Made by a program: the position numbers and the translations under genes
Source: JAQTTT01 sp041652755
Lineage (GTDB): Archaea > Nanobdellota > Nanobdellia > Tiddalikarchaeales > Tiddalikarchaeaceae
Direction of reading: 5' to 3'
Assembly: GCA_041652755.1 (NCBI GenBank)
Contig: JBAZGS010000020.1
Span: forward strand, 1-13,070
Length of the DNA: 13,070 nucleotides
Shown: in pieces, positions 1-7,700 of the stretch
How the letters are laid out: each line of letters starts with the position of its first letter
Position numbering within the stretch: position 1 is the stretch's first letter
Notes under the pieces: generated by a model
Told to the model about the DNA's origin: nothing
Database searches by the model: none
Seen by the model: only the letters and a program-made list of their open reading frames with translations

Positions 1-801
1 TTCCCTAGCAGAGCTTAATAATTCATACTCTTCATCGCTTAATTCAAACTCAGGAGGATGGATGAAATATTTTTTTGAAACTTCATCAGCAACATCATAG
101 ATTACAACCTCTGTTTTGTCAACTTTGCCAATATTGTAGCTATCAACCTCTTTCGCCTTCAAAGGAGGCTCCATCATTAACCTTGTGAACATGAAATTTG
201 GCTTAATCAACGGCTCAAAGAACTCCCTATAAAGCTCCCTTGTTCCTAACTTGTAGCCCTCAAGCTTGTCTTCAACGCTTTTAATTAACTTAGTGCTTAA
301 TAGTTCTTTTTTAATTGCTTCAAGCTTGATTAACTGCAAATCGCTTATTTTTTTATAATCACCCTCATAATCCTTATTCTTTGCCTTCTCCTCCCTGTAA
401 GCCCTGATAGCCCTGACATAAGCACTTATAGGATCCTTTTTAAAATAATTAAGGAATATTTCCTTAATAACACTCATGCTGTCAACAATCTGCTTGGCAA
501 GCAAAGGATTGTTCACCAAAGGGTATTTTAAAATCTCATACTCTTGGTCAAGCTTCAAATAAACCTGAGCTAATTCATCCAAAAGATTAGTCTGGTCAGG
601 AGGGTAGACAAAATTCATGTCAGATGCCAGAATTATTGTGCTCACTCCGCTAATCTTAATCAAATGATTAATGATTTTTTCCATGCATACTTCAGAATCC
701 TCAATGCTTGGATAGTTAAGGCAGCCAATGCAGTTAATTCTTAAAATTTTTTCAGAACCCTCTGTTTCAATCTCGAAATTATCGCAAGAATTAGTAATCA
801 T
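1..801 (-). CDS. Type II/IV secretion system ATPase, GspE/TadA/ArlI class (N-terminal part, truncated by window edge)
   Basis: The frame is open from an ATG at 799-801 to the left edge, giving the first 267 residues; the catalytic Walker domain lies outside the window. What is visible fits the N-terminal part of archaeal secretion/pilus ATPases. Near residues 24-40 is a cysteine pattern (CIGC, then C in the context SIEDSEVC), followed by a helix-strand segment (KIINHLIKISGVSTIIL) and a long charged helical stretch. The last residues, HPPEFELSDEEYELLSSARE, match the pre-catalytic segment of this family (PPE-x-L-x-x-EEY-x-LL-x-x-AR). Family members are cytoplasmic hexamers that hydrolyse ATP to drive assembly of pili, archaella or secretion pseudopili with a TadC/GspF-type platform protein. 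A divergent TATA box at 828-835 suits a leaderless start at 801. The exact subfamily (pilus, archaellum or secretion) cannot be told from this part. Confidence 0.82.
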   Translation of the reverse strand, partial: MITNSCDNFEIETEGSEKILRINCIGCLNYPSIEDSEVCMEKIINHLIKISGVSTIILASDMNFVYPPDQTNLLDELAQVYLKLDQEYEILKYPLVNNPLLAKQIVDSMSVIKEIFLNYFKKDPISAYVRAIRAYREEKAKNKDYEGDYKKISDLQLIKLEAIKKELLSTKLIKSVEDKLEGYKLGTRELYREFFEPLIKPNFMFTRLMMEPPLKAKEVDSYNIGKVDKTEVVIYDVADEVSKKYFIHPPEFELSDEEYELLSSARE

Positions 802-810
802 CCCAAAACT

Positions 811-818
811 TATATAAT
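811..818 (+). promoter_or_regulatory. TATA box for the coiled-coil gene pair
   Basis: TATATAAT on the plus strand, centred about 26 bases before the ATG at 841, so transcription would start at or next to the start codon. There is no Shine-Dalgarno site, which agrees with a leaderless mRNA. Confidence 0.55.
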
Positions 819-827
819 ACCCGCTGG

Positions 828-835
828 TTTATAAA
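828..835 (-). promoter_or_regulatory. TATA box for the secretion ATPase gene
   Basis: TTTATAAA on the minus strand, centred about 30 bases before the ATG at 801, as expected for a leaderless archaeal transcript. It lies in the 39-base divergent intergenic region. Confidence 0.5.
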
Positions 836-840
836 ATATT

Positions 841-1251
841 ATGGCAATGCCGCAAAATATGCAACAAACCACTGATGCTAAAGCACCTACTTCTCAAGCA
901 ACAATGAATCAAACAAGCGCAACAATAATGCAAAGAATTAATGAGATAAGCACAAGAGTAAGGTTATGTGAAGAAAGAATAAACCATGACAGAGAAAGAA
1001 TAAGAGTTTTTGATGACCAAATACTGAATGACAAAAAAGAAATAAGCAGCATGATCTCTGACACTTCAAATGAAATAATTGAGCTAAGAAAAACTATAAA
1101 AAACATTGAAGACACTATTTTTCATATAATAAAAGAGCTTGAATTAACTGCGAAGAAGCAGGAGATTAGCATAATCGAAAAATACGTATCAATGATGGAT
1201 CCAACAAGATATGTAACAAAAGAAGAATTTAATGAGAAGATGAAAAAATGA
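841..1251 (+). CDS. Small coiled-coil protein, possible secretion/archaellum accessory (FlaC/D-like in form)
   Basis: A 136-residue soluble protein without signal peptide or membrane segment. Residues 1-26 are a Gln/Thr/Ser/Ala-rich, probably disordered tail. Residues 27-105 form heptad-like helix (INEIS, RVRLCEERI, RERIRVFDDQI, IIELRKTIKNIEDTI), and the C-terminal segment EKYVSMMDPTRYVTKEEF is more conserved-looking. It starts a two-gene unit: its TGA overlaps the next ATG as ATGA, so the two proteins are probably made in step and act together. Similar pairs of small coiled-coil proteins beside a secretion ATPase are familiar to me from DPANN genomes, and archaellum accessory proteins such as FlaC/FlaD are also short coiled coils. 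That role is inference from form and position. The start at 841 is set by the TATA spacing; an ATG at 847 is an alternative. Confidence 0.72.
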   Translation: MAMPQNMQQTTDAKAPTSQATMNQTSATIMQRINEISTRVRLCEERINHDRERIRVFDDQILNDKKEISSMISDTSNEIIELRKTIKNIEDTIFHIIKELELTAKKQEISIIEKYVSMMDPTRYVTKEEFNEKMKK

Positions 1252-1859
1252 ACGGAGAAATACCCATTCAAAAAGTAATTGACATGAAAACTCAAGGAAT
1301 GCTTGATGAAAAAATAATAGAATCATTATTGTCAGAGAAATTCACTTACCAGCAAATACGGGATGCAATGCAGCAAGCAGAGATTAAAAAAAACATCTCC
1401 AACCCTGCAAATAATTATTCTCAAGCGCCTGAAGAAGCTGAAGCTAAAACTTTTGAGCAAGAGGCTGCGCCCGCGCCTATTCAGCAAGCGCCTAAGCCTA
1501 TGCAGATGCCTTCTCAGCCAATGCAAAGAACTTCTGGAATAAACGTTGATGAGATTCAAAGAATCTTAGAAGAAATAATCAGCGAGAAATGGAAAGAAAG
1601 CGAAGAAGTAATAAGGAACATGATAGAATGGAAAGCAGTGATAAGCACTAAAATGAAAGAGCTGGAAACAAGAATCTTGGAGTTCAACAATAGAGTTGAC
1701 TCAATGAACAATTCTTTAGGCAAGAAAGCTGAAGAATTCAACAAAACAATGACTGATGTTGACACTGAAATAAAAGCATTAGACAAAGCCTTGAACAAAT
1801 TAATACCAGCGCTCTCTGATAATATTAGCGAACTGAAAGAAATAGTTACAAAAAAATAA
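1248..1859 (+). CDS. Coiled-coil protein with N-terminal helical domain and proline-rich linker
   Basis: A 203-residue soluble protein, translationally coupled to the gene before it (ATGA at 1248-1251). It has three parts. Residues 1-46 form a small helical domain of the kind PIQKVIDMKTQGMLDEKIIE...YQQIRDAMQQAE, which looks like a short binding domain. Residues 47-98 are an Ala/Pro/Gln/Met-rich linker (QAPKPMQMPSQPMQ). Residues 100-203 are long amphipathic helix with the strip EKWKESEEVIRNMIEWKAVI, then heptads to the end. I know this architecture as a recurrent hypothetical protein in Woesearchaeota/Pacearchaeota-type genomes; no function is proven. A scaffold or adaptor at the secretion ATPase, together with its coupled partner, is a reasonable inference. 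It has no transmembrane segment. Confidence 0.75.
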   Translation: MNGEIPIQKVIDMKTQGMLDEKIIESLLSEKFTYQQIRDAMQQAEIKKNISNPANNYSQAPEEAEAKTFEQEAAPAPIQQAPKPMQMPSQPMQRTSGINVDEIQRILEEIISEKWKESEEVIRNMIEWKAVISTKMKELETRILEFNNRVDSMNNSLGKKAEEFNKTMTDVDTEIKALDKALNKLIPALSDNISELKEIVTKK

Positions 1860-1900
1860 GCTTATTTTAAAAACAGAATAGTTAAAATAACTTTTTAAAA
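1860..1900 (+). terminator. Possible terminator region of the coiled-coil unit
   Basis: Just after the stop codon the plus strand carries T-rich tracts (CTTATTTT at 1861-1868 and CTTTTT at 1891-1896). Archaeal termination often needs only such T tracts. A 16-base perfect palindrome (1853-1868) spans the stop codon, but it is all A/T except for its central GC and has no loop. The rest of the convergent gap, up to 2011, holds nothing I can recognise. Confidence 0.3.
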
Positions 1901-2012
1901 TCATCACATTTAACTGAATCAATAATTGAGATATTAATTCAGAATCCGAAACAGTATTCTTAAGATAATATTGGTTATCAATCCGTAAATTCTTGCCTTT
2001 TTCAATGATGGA

Positions 2013-2021
2013 TAAAAAAAT
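2013..2021 (-). terminator. T-tract terminator of the membrane-protein genes
   Basis: On the minus strand the stop codon at 2028-2030 is followed after seven bases by a run of seven T (complement of 2014-2020), typical of archaeal terminators. Confidence 0.4.
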
Positions 2022-2027
2022 AATGCC

Positions 2028-2594
2028 TCATTTCTTTTGAGTAATCATGAAAGCAACAACTGCAAAAACAACCAAAACAAGTATTGCTCCAGCAACCTGA
2101 GGCTGAGTCAAAAGAATAGCAGGATTAGCCAAATCCTCAGCAGTCACTTCTCCTGAAGGAACGCCCATTATTCCAGTGTAATTAGTGGCGCCAGTTAACA
2201 AGTCCAGCCCGCCATTCATTGAAATCATGATAAGAACTAATAATATTATAGCAACAGGTATTAAAATTGCAGGATTCTTAACAGTGTCAATTATGAATTT
2301 AGGCTCTATGCCAACCCATTGAGTCAATAATAAAGCAATGAAAATGAAAAATGCGAGAATAATAGCCAAAGGAACAAAATTCATCAAGAACTGCCCAGCT
2401 GGAAAGCTCAAAGCCATGATTACTCCAATAGCAATGCTAACTAATGCATTGACATCATGCCTCTCTTTTCCGAAAATAGCAACTTTCTCTAAAATGCCGA
2501 ACATTGCTGCAGCGCCAATAATAAAAGGAATCAAAATATCAAAAATGCCAATTTTATTAATCACTTCAACTGCTTCGCTAGCAACAGAACTCAT
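2028..2594 (-). CDS. Polytopic membrane protein, paralogue 3 of a three-gene family
   Basis: A 188-residue hydrophobic protein with about four to five membrane segments: residues 16-36 (FDILIPFIIGAAAMFGILEK), 48-65, 71-94, 108-127 and 166-185. Between the fourth and fifth lies a polar loop (GLDLLTGATNYTGIMGVPSG), probably outside the cell. It ends ITQKK, a positive tail expected in the cytoplasm. The start IGIFDILIPFIIGAAAMFGILEKVAIFG aligns with IGFLNLIVPFVLFYSIVFGMLEKTQLF of the product of 3127-3777, and both go on to a second segment opened by a short loop containing a conserved N/H-rich stretch (HDVNALVS against RNLHSLIA). The two are clear paralogues. It has its own TATA box. I know of no function; a membrane part of a pilus-like or envelope complex is a guess from the neighbourhood. 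Confidence 0.8.
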   Translation of the reverse strand: MSSVASEAVEVINKIGIFDILIPFIIGAAAMFGILEKVAIFGKERHDVNALVSIAIGVIMALSFPAGQFLMNFVPLAIILAFFIFIALLLTQWVGIEPKFIIDTVKNPAILIPVAIILLVLIMISMNGGLDLLTGATNYTGIMGVPSGEVTAEDLANPAILLTQPQVAGAILVLVVFAVVAFMITQKK

Positions 2595-2616
2595 AACTAT
2601 TTTTAAACAATTCCCT

Positions 2617-2626
2617 TATTTTAAAA
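2617..2626 (-). promoter_or_regulatory. TATA box for membrane protein gene 2028-2594
   Basis: TTTTAAAATA on the minus strand, centred 28 bases before the ATG at 2594; no Shine-Dalgarno site follows, so the transcript is probably leaderless. It lies just beyond the stop codon of the upstream gene. Confidence 0.5.
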
Positions 2627-2634
2627 GTTTTCAT

Positions 2635-3105
2635 TTAATTATTTGCAAAAAATGAAACAATAGGATCTAGGGTTTTTAGCAATTCATCAAACTTATTATA
2701 TGAAATAATCAAAGACAAAAAGAAGCAGACGATTAAGCAAATAATTATAACCTTCTTGCTGGCCTTCTCCCTCTTATCTCTAGGAACAACAGCTATTATT
2801 GCAAAGCTTGAGAAAAATGAAGTAATCATCCAAACACCAAAAAACAGTAAAGATTTGGTTAAGGCGTCAAAAAAGTAAATGCTTGAAAGGAAGGCAACGC
2901 TGAAAGCAATAACTGCCCTGATATTATTCATCTTATCCTCGCCTTTAAAGACTGGAATGAAAGCTGTTGAAGCAAAAGTCACGCTGAAAATCACGAAAAA
3001 AAGCAAAAAAAAGATTAAACTCCCATATTCAGGGAAGGTTTCAGGAGAGCTGGTTATAATCAATCCTTTGACAATTGAATCAATAGATGAAATGATGCCA
3101 GCCAT
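2635..3105 (-). CDS. Polytopic membrane protein, paralogue 2 (diverged)
   Basis: A 156-residue protein with about four membrane segments: residues 29-50 (the region FFLLFFVIFSVTFASTAF), 62-80, 84-107 and 118-135. A basic loop (PRDKREKASKK, 108-118) suggests that this side is cytoplasmic. Its segment FIPVFKGEDKMNNIRAVIAFSVAF has the same plan as the LEK-x-x-x-F ... NALVSIAIGVIMA region of its two neighbours, so I take it as a more distant member of the same family; that relation is inferred from plan rather than strong identity. It lies 21 bases after the 3127-3777 gene, without a TATA box of its own but with GGGGG 11 bases before the ATG, so it is probably the second gene of one transcript. 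Function unknown. Confidence 0.75.
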   Translation of the reverse strand: MAGIISSIDSIVKGLIITSSPETFPEYGSLIFFLLFFVIFSVTFASTAFIPVFKGEDKMNNIRAVIAFSVAFLSSIYFFDALTKSLLFFGVWMITSFFSSFAIIAVVPRDKREKASKKVIIICLIVCFFLSLIISYNKFDELLKTLDPIVSFFANN

Positions 3106-3126
3106 AATGAATCAAACCCCCTTGAA

Positions 3127-3777
3127 TTACTTTTTTGCAGTAACAAAATAAATAGTGAAACCAATAACTCCTAAAACTATCAAGATTCCAATAACATCAC
3201 TAGTGAAAAGCGAACCAATAAGTGTCTTAACATTGAAACCCATTACATAAAAATCTGTGGCAGTGATATCCATAAACTTAGTGCACTCGCCAGCACCTGG
3301 ATTCAAGCTATTGACAGGAGTCAAAGAGTTGTCATTGCATGGAGTTCCGACAATCAAACCATTGTAAGCAATAATTAATACTGCAGCAAGCATTAAAACT
3401 ATTGCAGTGATTCCAATAATAACCTTGTAAGGTTTAGATTTTGAAATATTTGCATCAAACTCTGGGCCGAAAGCCATGCCTAAAACCATCATCAAGCCAA
3501 GCAACACAACGCTTGCAATGCCTAAAACTGGCAAGAAATTCTGAGTAATACCAACAGCGTAACTGGCAGCAGTAGCAGTAATTCCTAAAGCGAACGCGAT
3601 TAATGAATGAAGATTCCTTGACTCATCCTTTGCCTTAGCCTTATCAGCAGCGAACAATTGAGTCTTTTCAAGCATTCCGAAAACTATTGAATAGAACAAA
3701 ACAAAAGGCACGATTAAGTTTAAAAAGCCGATTTTGATTAAAATATCAAAAGCTCCGCCAACCAACGAGTCTGCCAT
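3127..3777 (-). CDS. Polytopic membrane protein, paralogue 1, with a two-cysteine outer loop
   Basis: A 216-residue protein with about five membrane segments: residues 14-36, 56-76, 80-103, 117-143 and 192-212, ending in FVTAKK. The polar loop after the fourth segment is longer than in its paralogue and holds two cysteines, C147 (GTPCNDN) and C165 (GECTKF), which could form a disulphide if the loop is outside the cell. It starts at an ATG with a TATA box 27 bases upstream (3799-3808), and the next gene follows after 21 bases. The N-terminal hydrophobic hairpin is closely like that of the 188-residue protein at 2028-2594. I do not recognise a characterised family; comparable small membrane proteins recur as hypotheticals in DPANN genomes. 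Confidence 0.8.
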   Translation of the reverse strand: MADSLVGGAFDILIKIGFLNLIVPFVLFYSIVFGMLEKTQLFAADKAKAKDESRNLHSLIAFALGITATAASYAVGITQNFLPVLGIASVVLLGLMMVLGMAFGPEFDANISKSKPYKVIIGITAIVLMLAAVLIIAYNGLIVGTPCNDNSLTPVNSLNPGAGECTKFMDITATDFYVMGFNVKTLIGSLFTSDVIGILIVLGVIGFTIYFVTAKK

Positions 3778-3798
3778 AACATAAATTAGACAATTAAG

Positions 3799-3808
3799 AT
3801 ATTTTAAA
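3799..3808 (-). promoter_or_regulatory. TATA box inside the end of the upstream ATPase gene
   Basis: TTTAAAATAT on the minus strand, centred 27 bases before the ATG at 3777. The TAA stop codon of the P-loop ATPase gene (3804-3806) lies within it, so the promoter and the gene end share bases. Confidence 0.5.
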
Positions 3809-4319
3809 TGTTTTCAAAACACGAATTTTTGCAGCTCTTAGCAGAGCAGTCAGAATAATTTTTTGCAAAAAAGATTAACTTTGAATCATTACTGAAAAAT
3901 ATTTTTAATTCAGAATCAGTAAAAGCCTTTAATTCAAGATTTAAAAACTCGCTGTGAAAGCTTTTGCCACTTGCAACAACGCAGGCTTTTTTCATTGAAT
4001 CAATAACTTTTTTAGCAGGCTTTGAAAAACTGTCAAAATCATCAATCAATAATATTGAATCAATATTCTTTGCTTTCTGGATTAAATCACTCGCTGAATC
4101 AGAGTTTTTAAAGCAAACATTGGCTTTTGAGCAGATTAGGATTAATAATTGCTTAGGGTTTAAGCAAGGAACAAAAAAAGAATCAGGAACAATGAAAGAC
4201 AAATAGTTTAAAGTGAAAGTCTTTCCAACGTTTTTCTTTCCAACAATGAAAATATTCTCCCTATTTCTTAAATTAAGCATTACTTCATTTAGCAATTTCT
4301 CATTCAAAACAACTGCCAA
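3804..4319 (-). CDS. Small P-loop (AAA-type) ATPase
   Basis: A 171-residue protein. Walker A is GKKNVGKT at residues 27-34 after a hydrophobic strand (NIFIV). Walker B is ILLIDDFD at 89-96. A later strand followed by a small polar patch (ACVVASGKS, 112-120) sits where a sensor-1 element would be. This is the plan of a minimal AAA/STAND-like ATP-binding protein; there is no lid or DNA-binding domain that I can see. The C-terminus is unusually cysteine-rich for the window (YSDCSAKSCKNSCFEN). The start is TTG at 4317-4319, chosen because GGGGGTGA stands four bases before it; there is no ATG that would keep the Walker A strand. It overlaps the frameshifted tail of the membrane hydrolase gene by 16 bases, so the two are probably one transcript. 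Its target is unknown. Confidence 0.78.
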   Translation of the reverse strand: MAVVLNEKLLNEVMLNLRNRENIFIVGKKNVGKTFTLNYLSFIVPDSFFVPCLNPKQLLILICSKANVCFKNSDSASDLIQKAKNIDSILLIDDFDSFSKPAKKVIDSMKKACVVASGKSFHSEFLNLELKAFTDSELKIFFSNDSKLIFFAKNYSDCSAKSCKNSCFENI

Positions 4320-4400
4320 GAGTTCACCCCCAAAAATATTGACAAAAACACTAACCCTAAAAAAGAATCCTGAACTGAGCCGGACTTGACTTTTAAATCA
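4304..4400 (-). pseudogene. Out-of-frame C-terminal tail of the YdjM/DUF457 gene
   Basis: In the shifted frame the sequence reads directly from the homopolymer into DLKVKSGSVQDSFLGLVFLS and on to GVNSWQLF, a basic turn followed by a hydrophobic helix, as expected for the last membrane helix of this family. Its stop codon falls 14 bases inside the ATPase gene, the usual coupling of archaeal operon genes. Either the extra T is an assembly error, the gene is decaying, or slippage on the T run restores the product. Confidence 0.6.
4324..4331 (-). promoter_or_regulatory. Strong archaeal Shine-Dalgarno site fixing a TTG start
   Basis: GGGGGTGA on the minus strand, four bases before the TTG at 4319. 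It lies inside the end of the upstream reading frame, so the ATPase is translated from an internal site of a shared mRNA. Confidence 0.6.
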
Positions 4401-4742
4401 AAAAAAAACAATCCTTGAATTATTGGGATAAAAAAGCATGACGCCGAAACTGTTGAAAGAATCCAAAAATAGGTGAGAAAAATAAGCAATATTTATTGAA
4501 TAATCTTTTATTAAAAATGAAATAATGGTAACTATTAATAATGCCATTAAAGAGTGGGTCAAACCCCTGTGGGCGAACCTTTCAAAAATTAATTCGCTCA
4601 AAGGCTTAAAAAAATTTCCAACATAAGATTTAGGAGAATCAATATCAGGAAGCAATGAAAATATTGCTGCCAACGCAGTGAAATCAAGCCCTAACACTTC
4701 AAACATTAAGGTGCAAAAACATAAATGAGTGAACGCTTTCAT
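4398..4742 (-). CDS. Membrane-bound metal-dependent hydrolase, YdjM/DUF457 family (C-terminus cut by a frameshift)
   Basis: The 114 residues contain the family's metal-site signature: LLPDIDSPKS with D33 and D35, AHRGLTHS with H58, R59 and H63, and SHLFLDSFNSFGVMLFYP with H90 and D94. Membrane helices lie at about 8-31 and 67-95. Proteins of this family (related to LexA-regulated YdjM) are membrane-embedded and predicted to be metal-dependent hydrolases; the substrate is not known. The frame stops at TGA directly after a run of nine T (complement of 4400-4408). With eight T it would go on for 31 residues to a stop at 4304, giving a 145-residue protein of a more usual length. All signature residues are before the break, so activity may survive even if the break is real. 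A TATA box (4764-4771) lies 26 bases before the ATG. Confidence 0.85.
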   Translation of the reverse strand: MKAFTHLCFCTLMFEVLGLDFTALAAIFSLLPDIDSPKSYVGNFFKPLSELIFERFAHRGLTHSLMALLIVTIISFLIKDYSINIAYFSHLFLDSFNSFGVMLFYPNNSRIVFF

Positions 4743-4763
4743 GCATTAATAAGAGTCAAAGTG

Positions 4764-4771
4764 CTTATAAA
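4764..4771 (-). promoter_or_regulatory. TATA box for the hydrolase-ATPase unit
   Basis: TTTATAAG on the minus strand, centred 26 bases before the ATG at 4742. It lies right after the T-rich end of the large gene at 4783-7983, so terminator and promoter abut. Confidence 0.5.
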
Positions 4772-4782
4772 GAAAGAAAAAA
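4770..4782 (-). terminator. T-rich terminator of the array
   Basis: Directly after the stop codon at 4783 the minus strand reads T-rich (TTTTTTCTTTCTTT, ending in the next TATA box). A pyrimidine tract at this place is a typical archaeal terminator and would close the array transcript. Confidence 0.35.
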
Positions 4783-7700
4783 TCACTCAGACATTAATCT
4801 TTCAACTTCCTCAATGATTTTCTCCATTAAAGGCTGTATTTCTTCATAGTTCATAACTCCTTCAAGAATTTTAAATTTATTCAACTTAGTTTTTTCTTTT
4901 AATTCTTTTTTTAAGTTATCTAATGTATCATTTTTAATTGCAGAGGTTAAAATATCAAGTTGTTCTATAAAATAATTATAACTTTTTTTACAATTTTTAG
5001 CGCTATTAACTTTTCCGTCATTATAATAATTTTTATAAGCATTTTTTAAATATTTTAAATTAATAGATAACTTTTTAGAAATTACTGAAGAAGTGGCAGA
5101 AATATTAGCAGCTGGACTTGAAACTGCCAAAGGCTTTAAATCATTAACAGCTTCAATAACAGGTTTAGCTATTTTATCAATTTCTTTAAAAATAACATCA
5201 AGTTCTTTTTGATTAGGTTTTTCTTTTAGGTTGTCATAATTTATTATCCTTAAATAAATTGACAAATAATAATAAGGATTATTTAAGACTGAATCTTTAT
5301 CTAAAATATCTATTTGATTATTTTTAAAAAAGTTTATATCATTATTTTTTTTCTTAAAAAAAATACCTTTTTCATTAAAAGTTAAATTAAAATCTTTTGA
5401 GTTGAAAATAACATAATCTTCTTTTTTAAGGTATTCTTTATAAGCATCAAGCAATAATGAATCATCAGCATAATATTCTATAGCTATTTTTTTTAGAGTC
5501 TGATAAAAAAAGCTTTTGTTTTCAGTTAAAATAGTTAAATTTAAATATAACAATTTATTTTCATATAATTCTTTAAATTTTTTGTAAAAAATAATTTTTG
5601 ATTTTTCGTCCATGTTAAGTTTATAGTCCTCTGATAATTTTTTTTGAATAAATACTTCATTGATTGCTTTTTCAAACAATTTTTTATAATATTCTTTTAG
5701 TTCATTCCAGAAAAATATTCTTAAAAAATTAAAAATCTTAGAATTTTTTTCAAAATCCGAATCGTTTTCTTTTTTCAAAACCTGTTTGTCATATTTTAGT
5801 TCATAAAAAAAAGAATTGTAACCATAAGATAAAGTTAATTCGGCGTTCTTTCCCTGGATTATTTTTTTAACTTTTATAGGGGATAATAAATCAAAATTAA
5901 ATATGAAATTATCATCAACTAATTTTAATTTTGAAACCAAATCTTTTGATTCTGGCAGTTTATCAAAGGATTCATAAGGATTTTTTAAAAAATTTAAAAA
6001 ATCGTTATCTTTGCCAAAATCATTTCTTAAAAAACTGATAATATTTGAAAAATTTTCAAAAACAAGCAAGTTTTCTTCATTAATTTTTAAAAAATATTCA
6101 TAAGATTTATCCAAAATAACATATAAATCATTATAAAATATCATAAAAAAGAATTTTTTTTGAAGAACATTTTTTGCTTCAAACTCTAATTCTTTATTAT
6201 TATAATAAATTTTTACTTTTATGTTTAGGTTGTTTTTTGAAAAATTAAAAGTTAAATTAAATAATTTTGAGTCTTCATTTTCTATTTCATAGTATAAATT
6301 ATCAAAATCAATCCCTAAATCAATTTTATCTAAAATATTTTTAAATTTGGTTAAATAATTTTCATTGTTCATAATCCATTCAAATTCAATGAAAAAAAGC
6401 TTGTAATTTGATTCTTTTAAAGCATTTTCACAAAAATCATCAATTATTTTTTTAAGAGATTCGTTATTCTTTATGTCTTTAACATTAATATTTTCAGAAA
6501 TAACACTATCAAGCTTCTTTAAAAAATTATGGATCATTAATTTTCCTACAAAGTAATATATTTTATTAAAAATTATTATGTTCTTTTTTAATTTTTCAGC
6601 AAATTCAGAATAAATCTTGTTTAAATAATCTAAATAAGATTCAATATTTATTGGAATTTCAATCTGTAACTCCTCAATATCATTATTCTTTAGGATATTA
6701 TTGTACAAAAAAAGAATTGAGCTTGTTTTTAAAAAAGATAGAGGAAGCTCAGAATTAAAGAAAAAAGATGCTTTTTGTAGTTTTTCTTCAATATTTAGAT
6801 TAAAAAAATTAAAAGAGTTGAAAAAATCGTTTGATTGAGGGAATTCTACGGTTTTTATAAATACTTTTTTTTCTATCAAGATTTTGTATTTGTATAAAAA
6901 ATCATTAAATTCCATTTCATCAAAGTTTTCAGAGTCAAACTTGTCAGCAAACAAAGAATTATCATTAATTATGCCTTTCAAATAATTAAATCTTGATTTT
7001 ATGATTTTTTGATTTTTACTGAAATAATCCCAACCATCAATTGCAAAAACACCTTGCGGCATCACTAAATCAATCACTAAACAATAAGGCAAGAATTTTT
7101 TGCATAAGATTTTTATGGAATGCTCAAGTGCTAATTTAACTCTTGTTTCAGTTTTTGACCTATCAAAAACCTCTCTTAAAACGAGCAATAACTTATTCAC
7201 AATTATCTTTGACAAATTATCATCAACATCCTCTGCTTTGTTTAATAAATCAATATCTGATAAAAGTTTGATGGAATAATCTGAATACCCATTTTTTGAA
7301 AATAAATCCTTAATTAAGTAATTAATGTTTTGTTCTTCAAGCTGCGAGTTTAATGAATCCTTAATTATTGATTCAAATTTATTAATATAATCTTCGCTTT
7401 TTATCATTCTTGCCAAAACACTTAATAAATAAGTTATGCTGTCAGAGTTCAAATCTTTTTTATAAAAATTTTCTTCTGATTGCCCAAGGATTATCTTCAA
7501 AAAAGCCTTGTCTTTTTCAGAACATATGTCTAGGTTTAGGGGATTTTTAATCAAATCTTCTTCATAATTTGCAAGAAACAAAGAGTTAATCTTTAATAAC
7601 ATGAAAGAATCGAGCTTTATCATCTCTTTTGAAAAACTTTTCAAAACATCATAAAATTTTGAATTTTTCAAATCATTCAATGAAATTATTTTAAATGAAT

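Noticed and set aside
909..1115. Minus-strand reading frame opposite the first coiled-coil gene
   Set aside because: Hydrophobic, Ser/Leu/Ile-rich shadow of a Glu/Lys/Ile-rich coding strand; no start signal. The same holds for minus frames at 1332-1559 and 1556-1798.
1853..1868. Perfect 16-base palindrome as a hairpin terminator or operator
   Set aside because: It is almost only A/T, has no loop and overlaps the stop codon; in such AT-rich DNA this is expected by chance.
2338..3151. Plus-strand frames opposite the membrane proteins (2338-2655, 2879-3151)
   Set aside because: Lys/Ile/Ala-rich mirror images of membrane-segment codons on the minus strand, without promoter or plausible protein features.
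4304..4489. Independent small membrane protein starting at 4489
   Set aside because: Its first half is the out-of-frame reading of the conserved hydrolase gene; only the part after the T run is meaningful, as the shifted tail of that gene.
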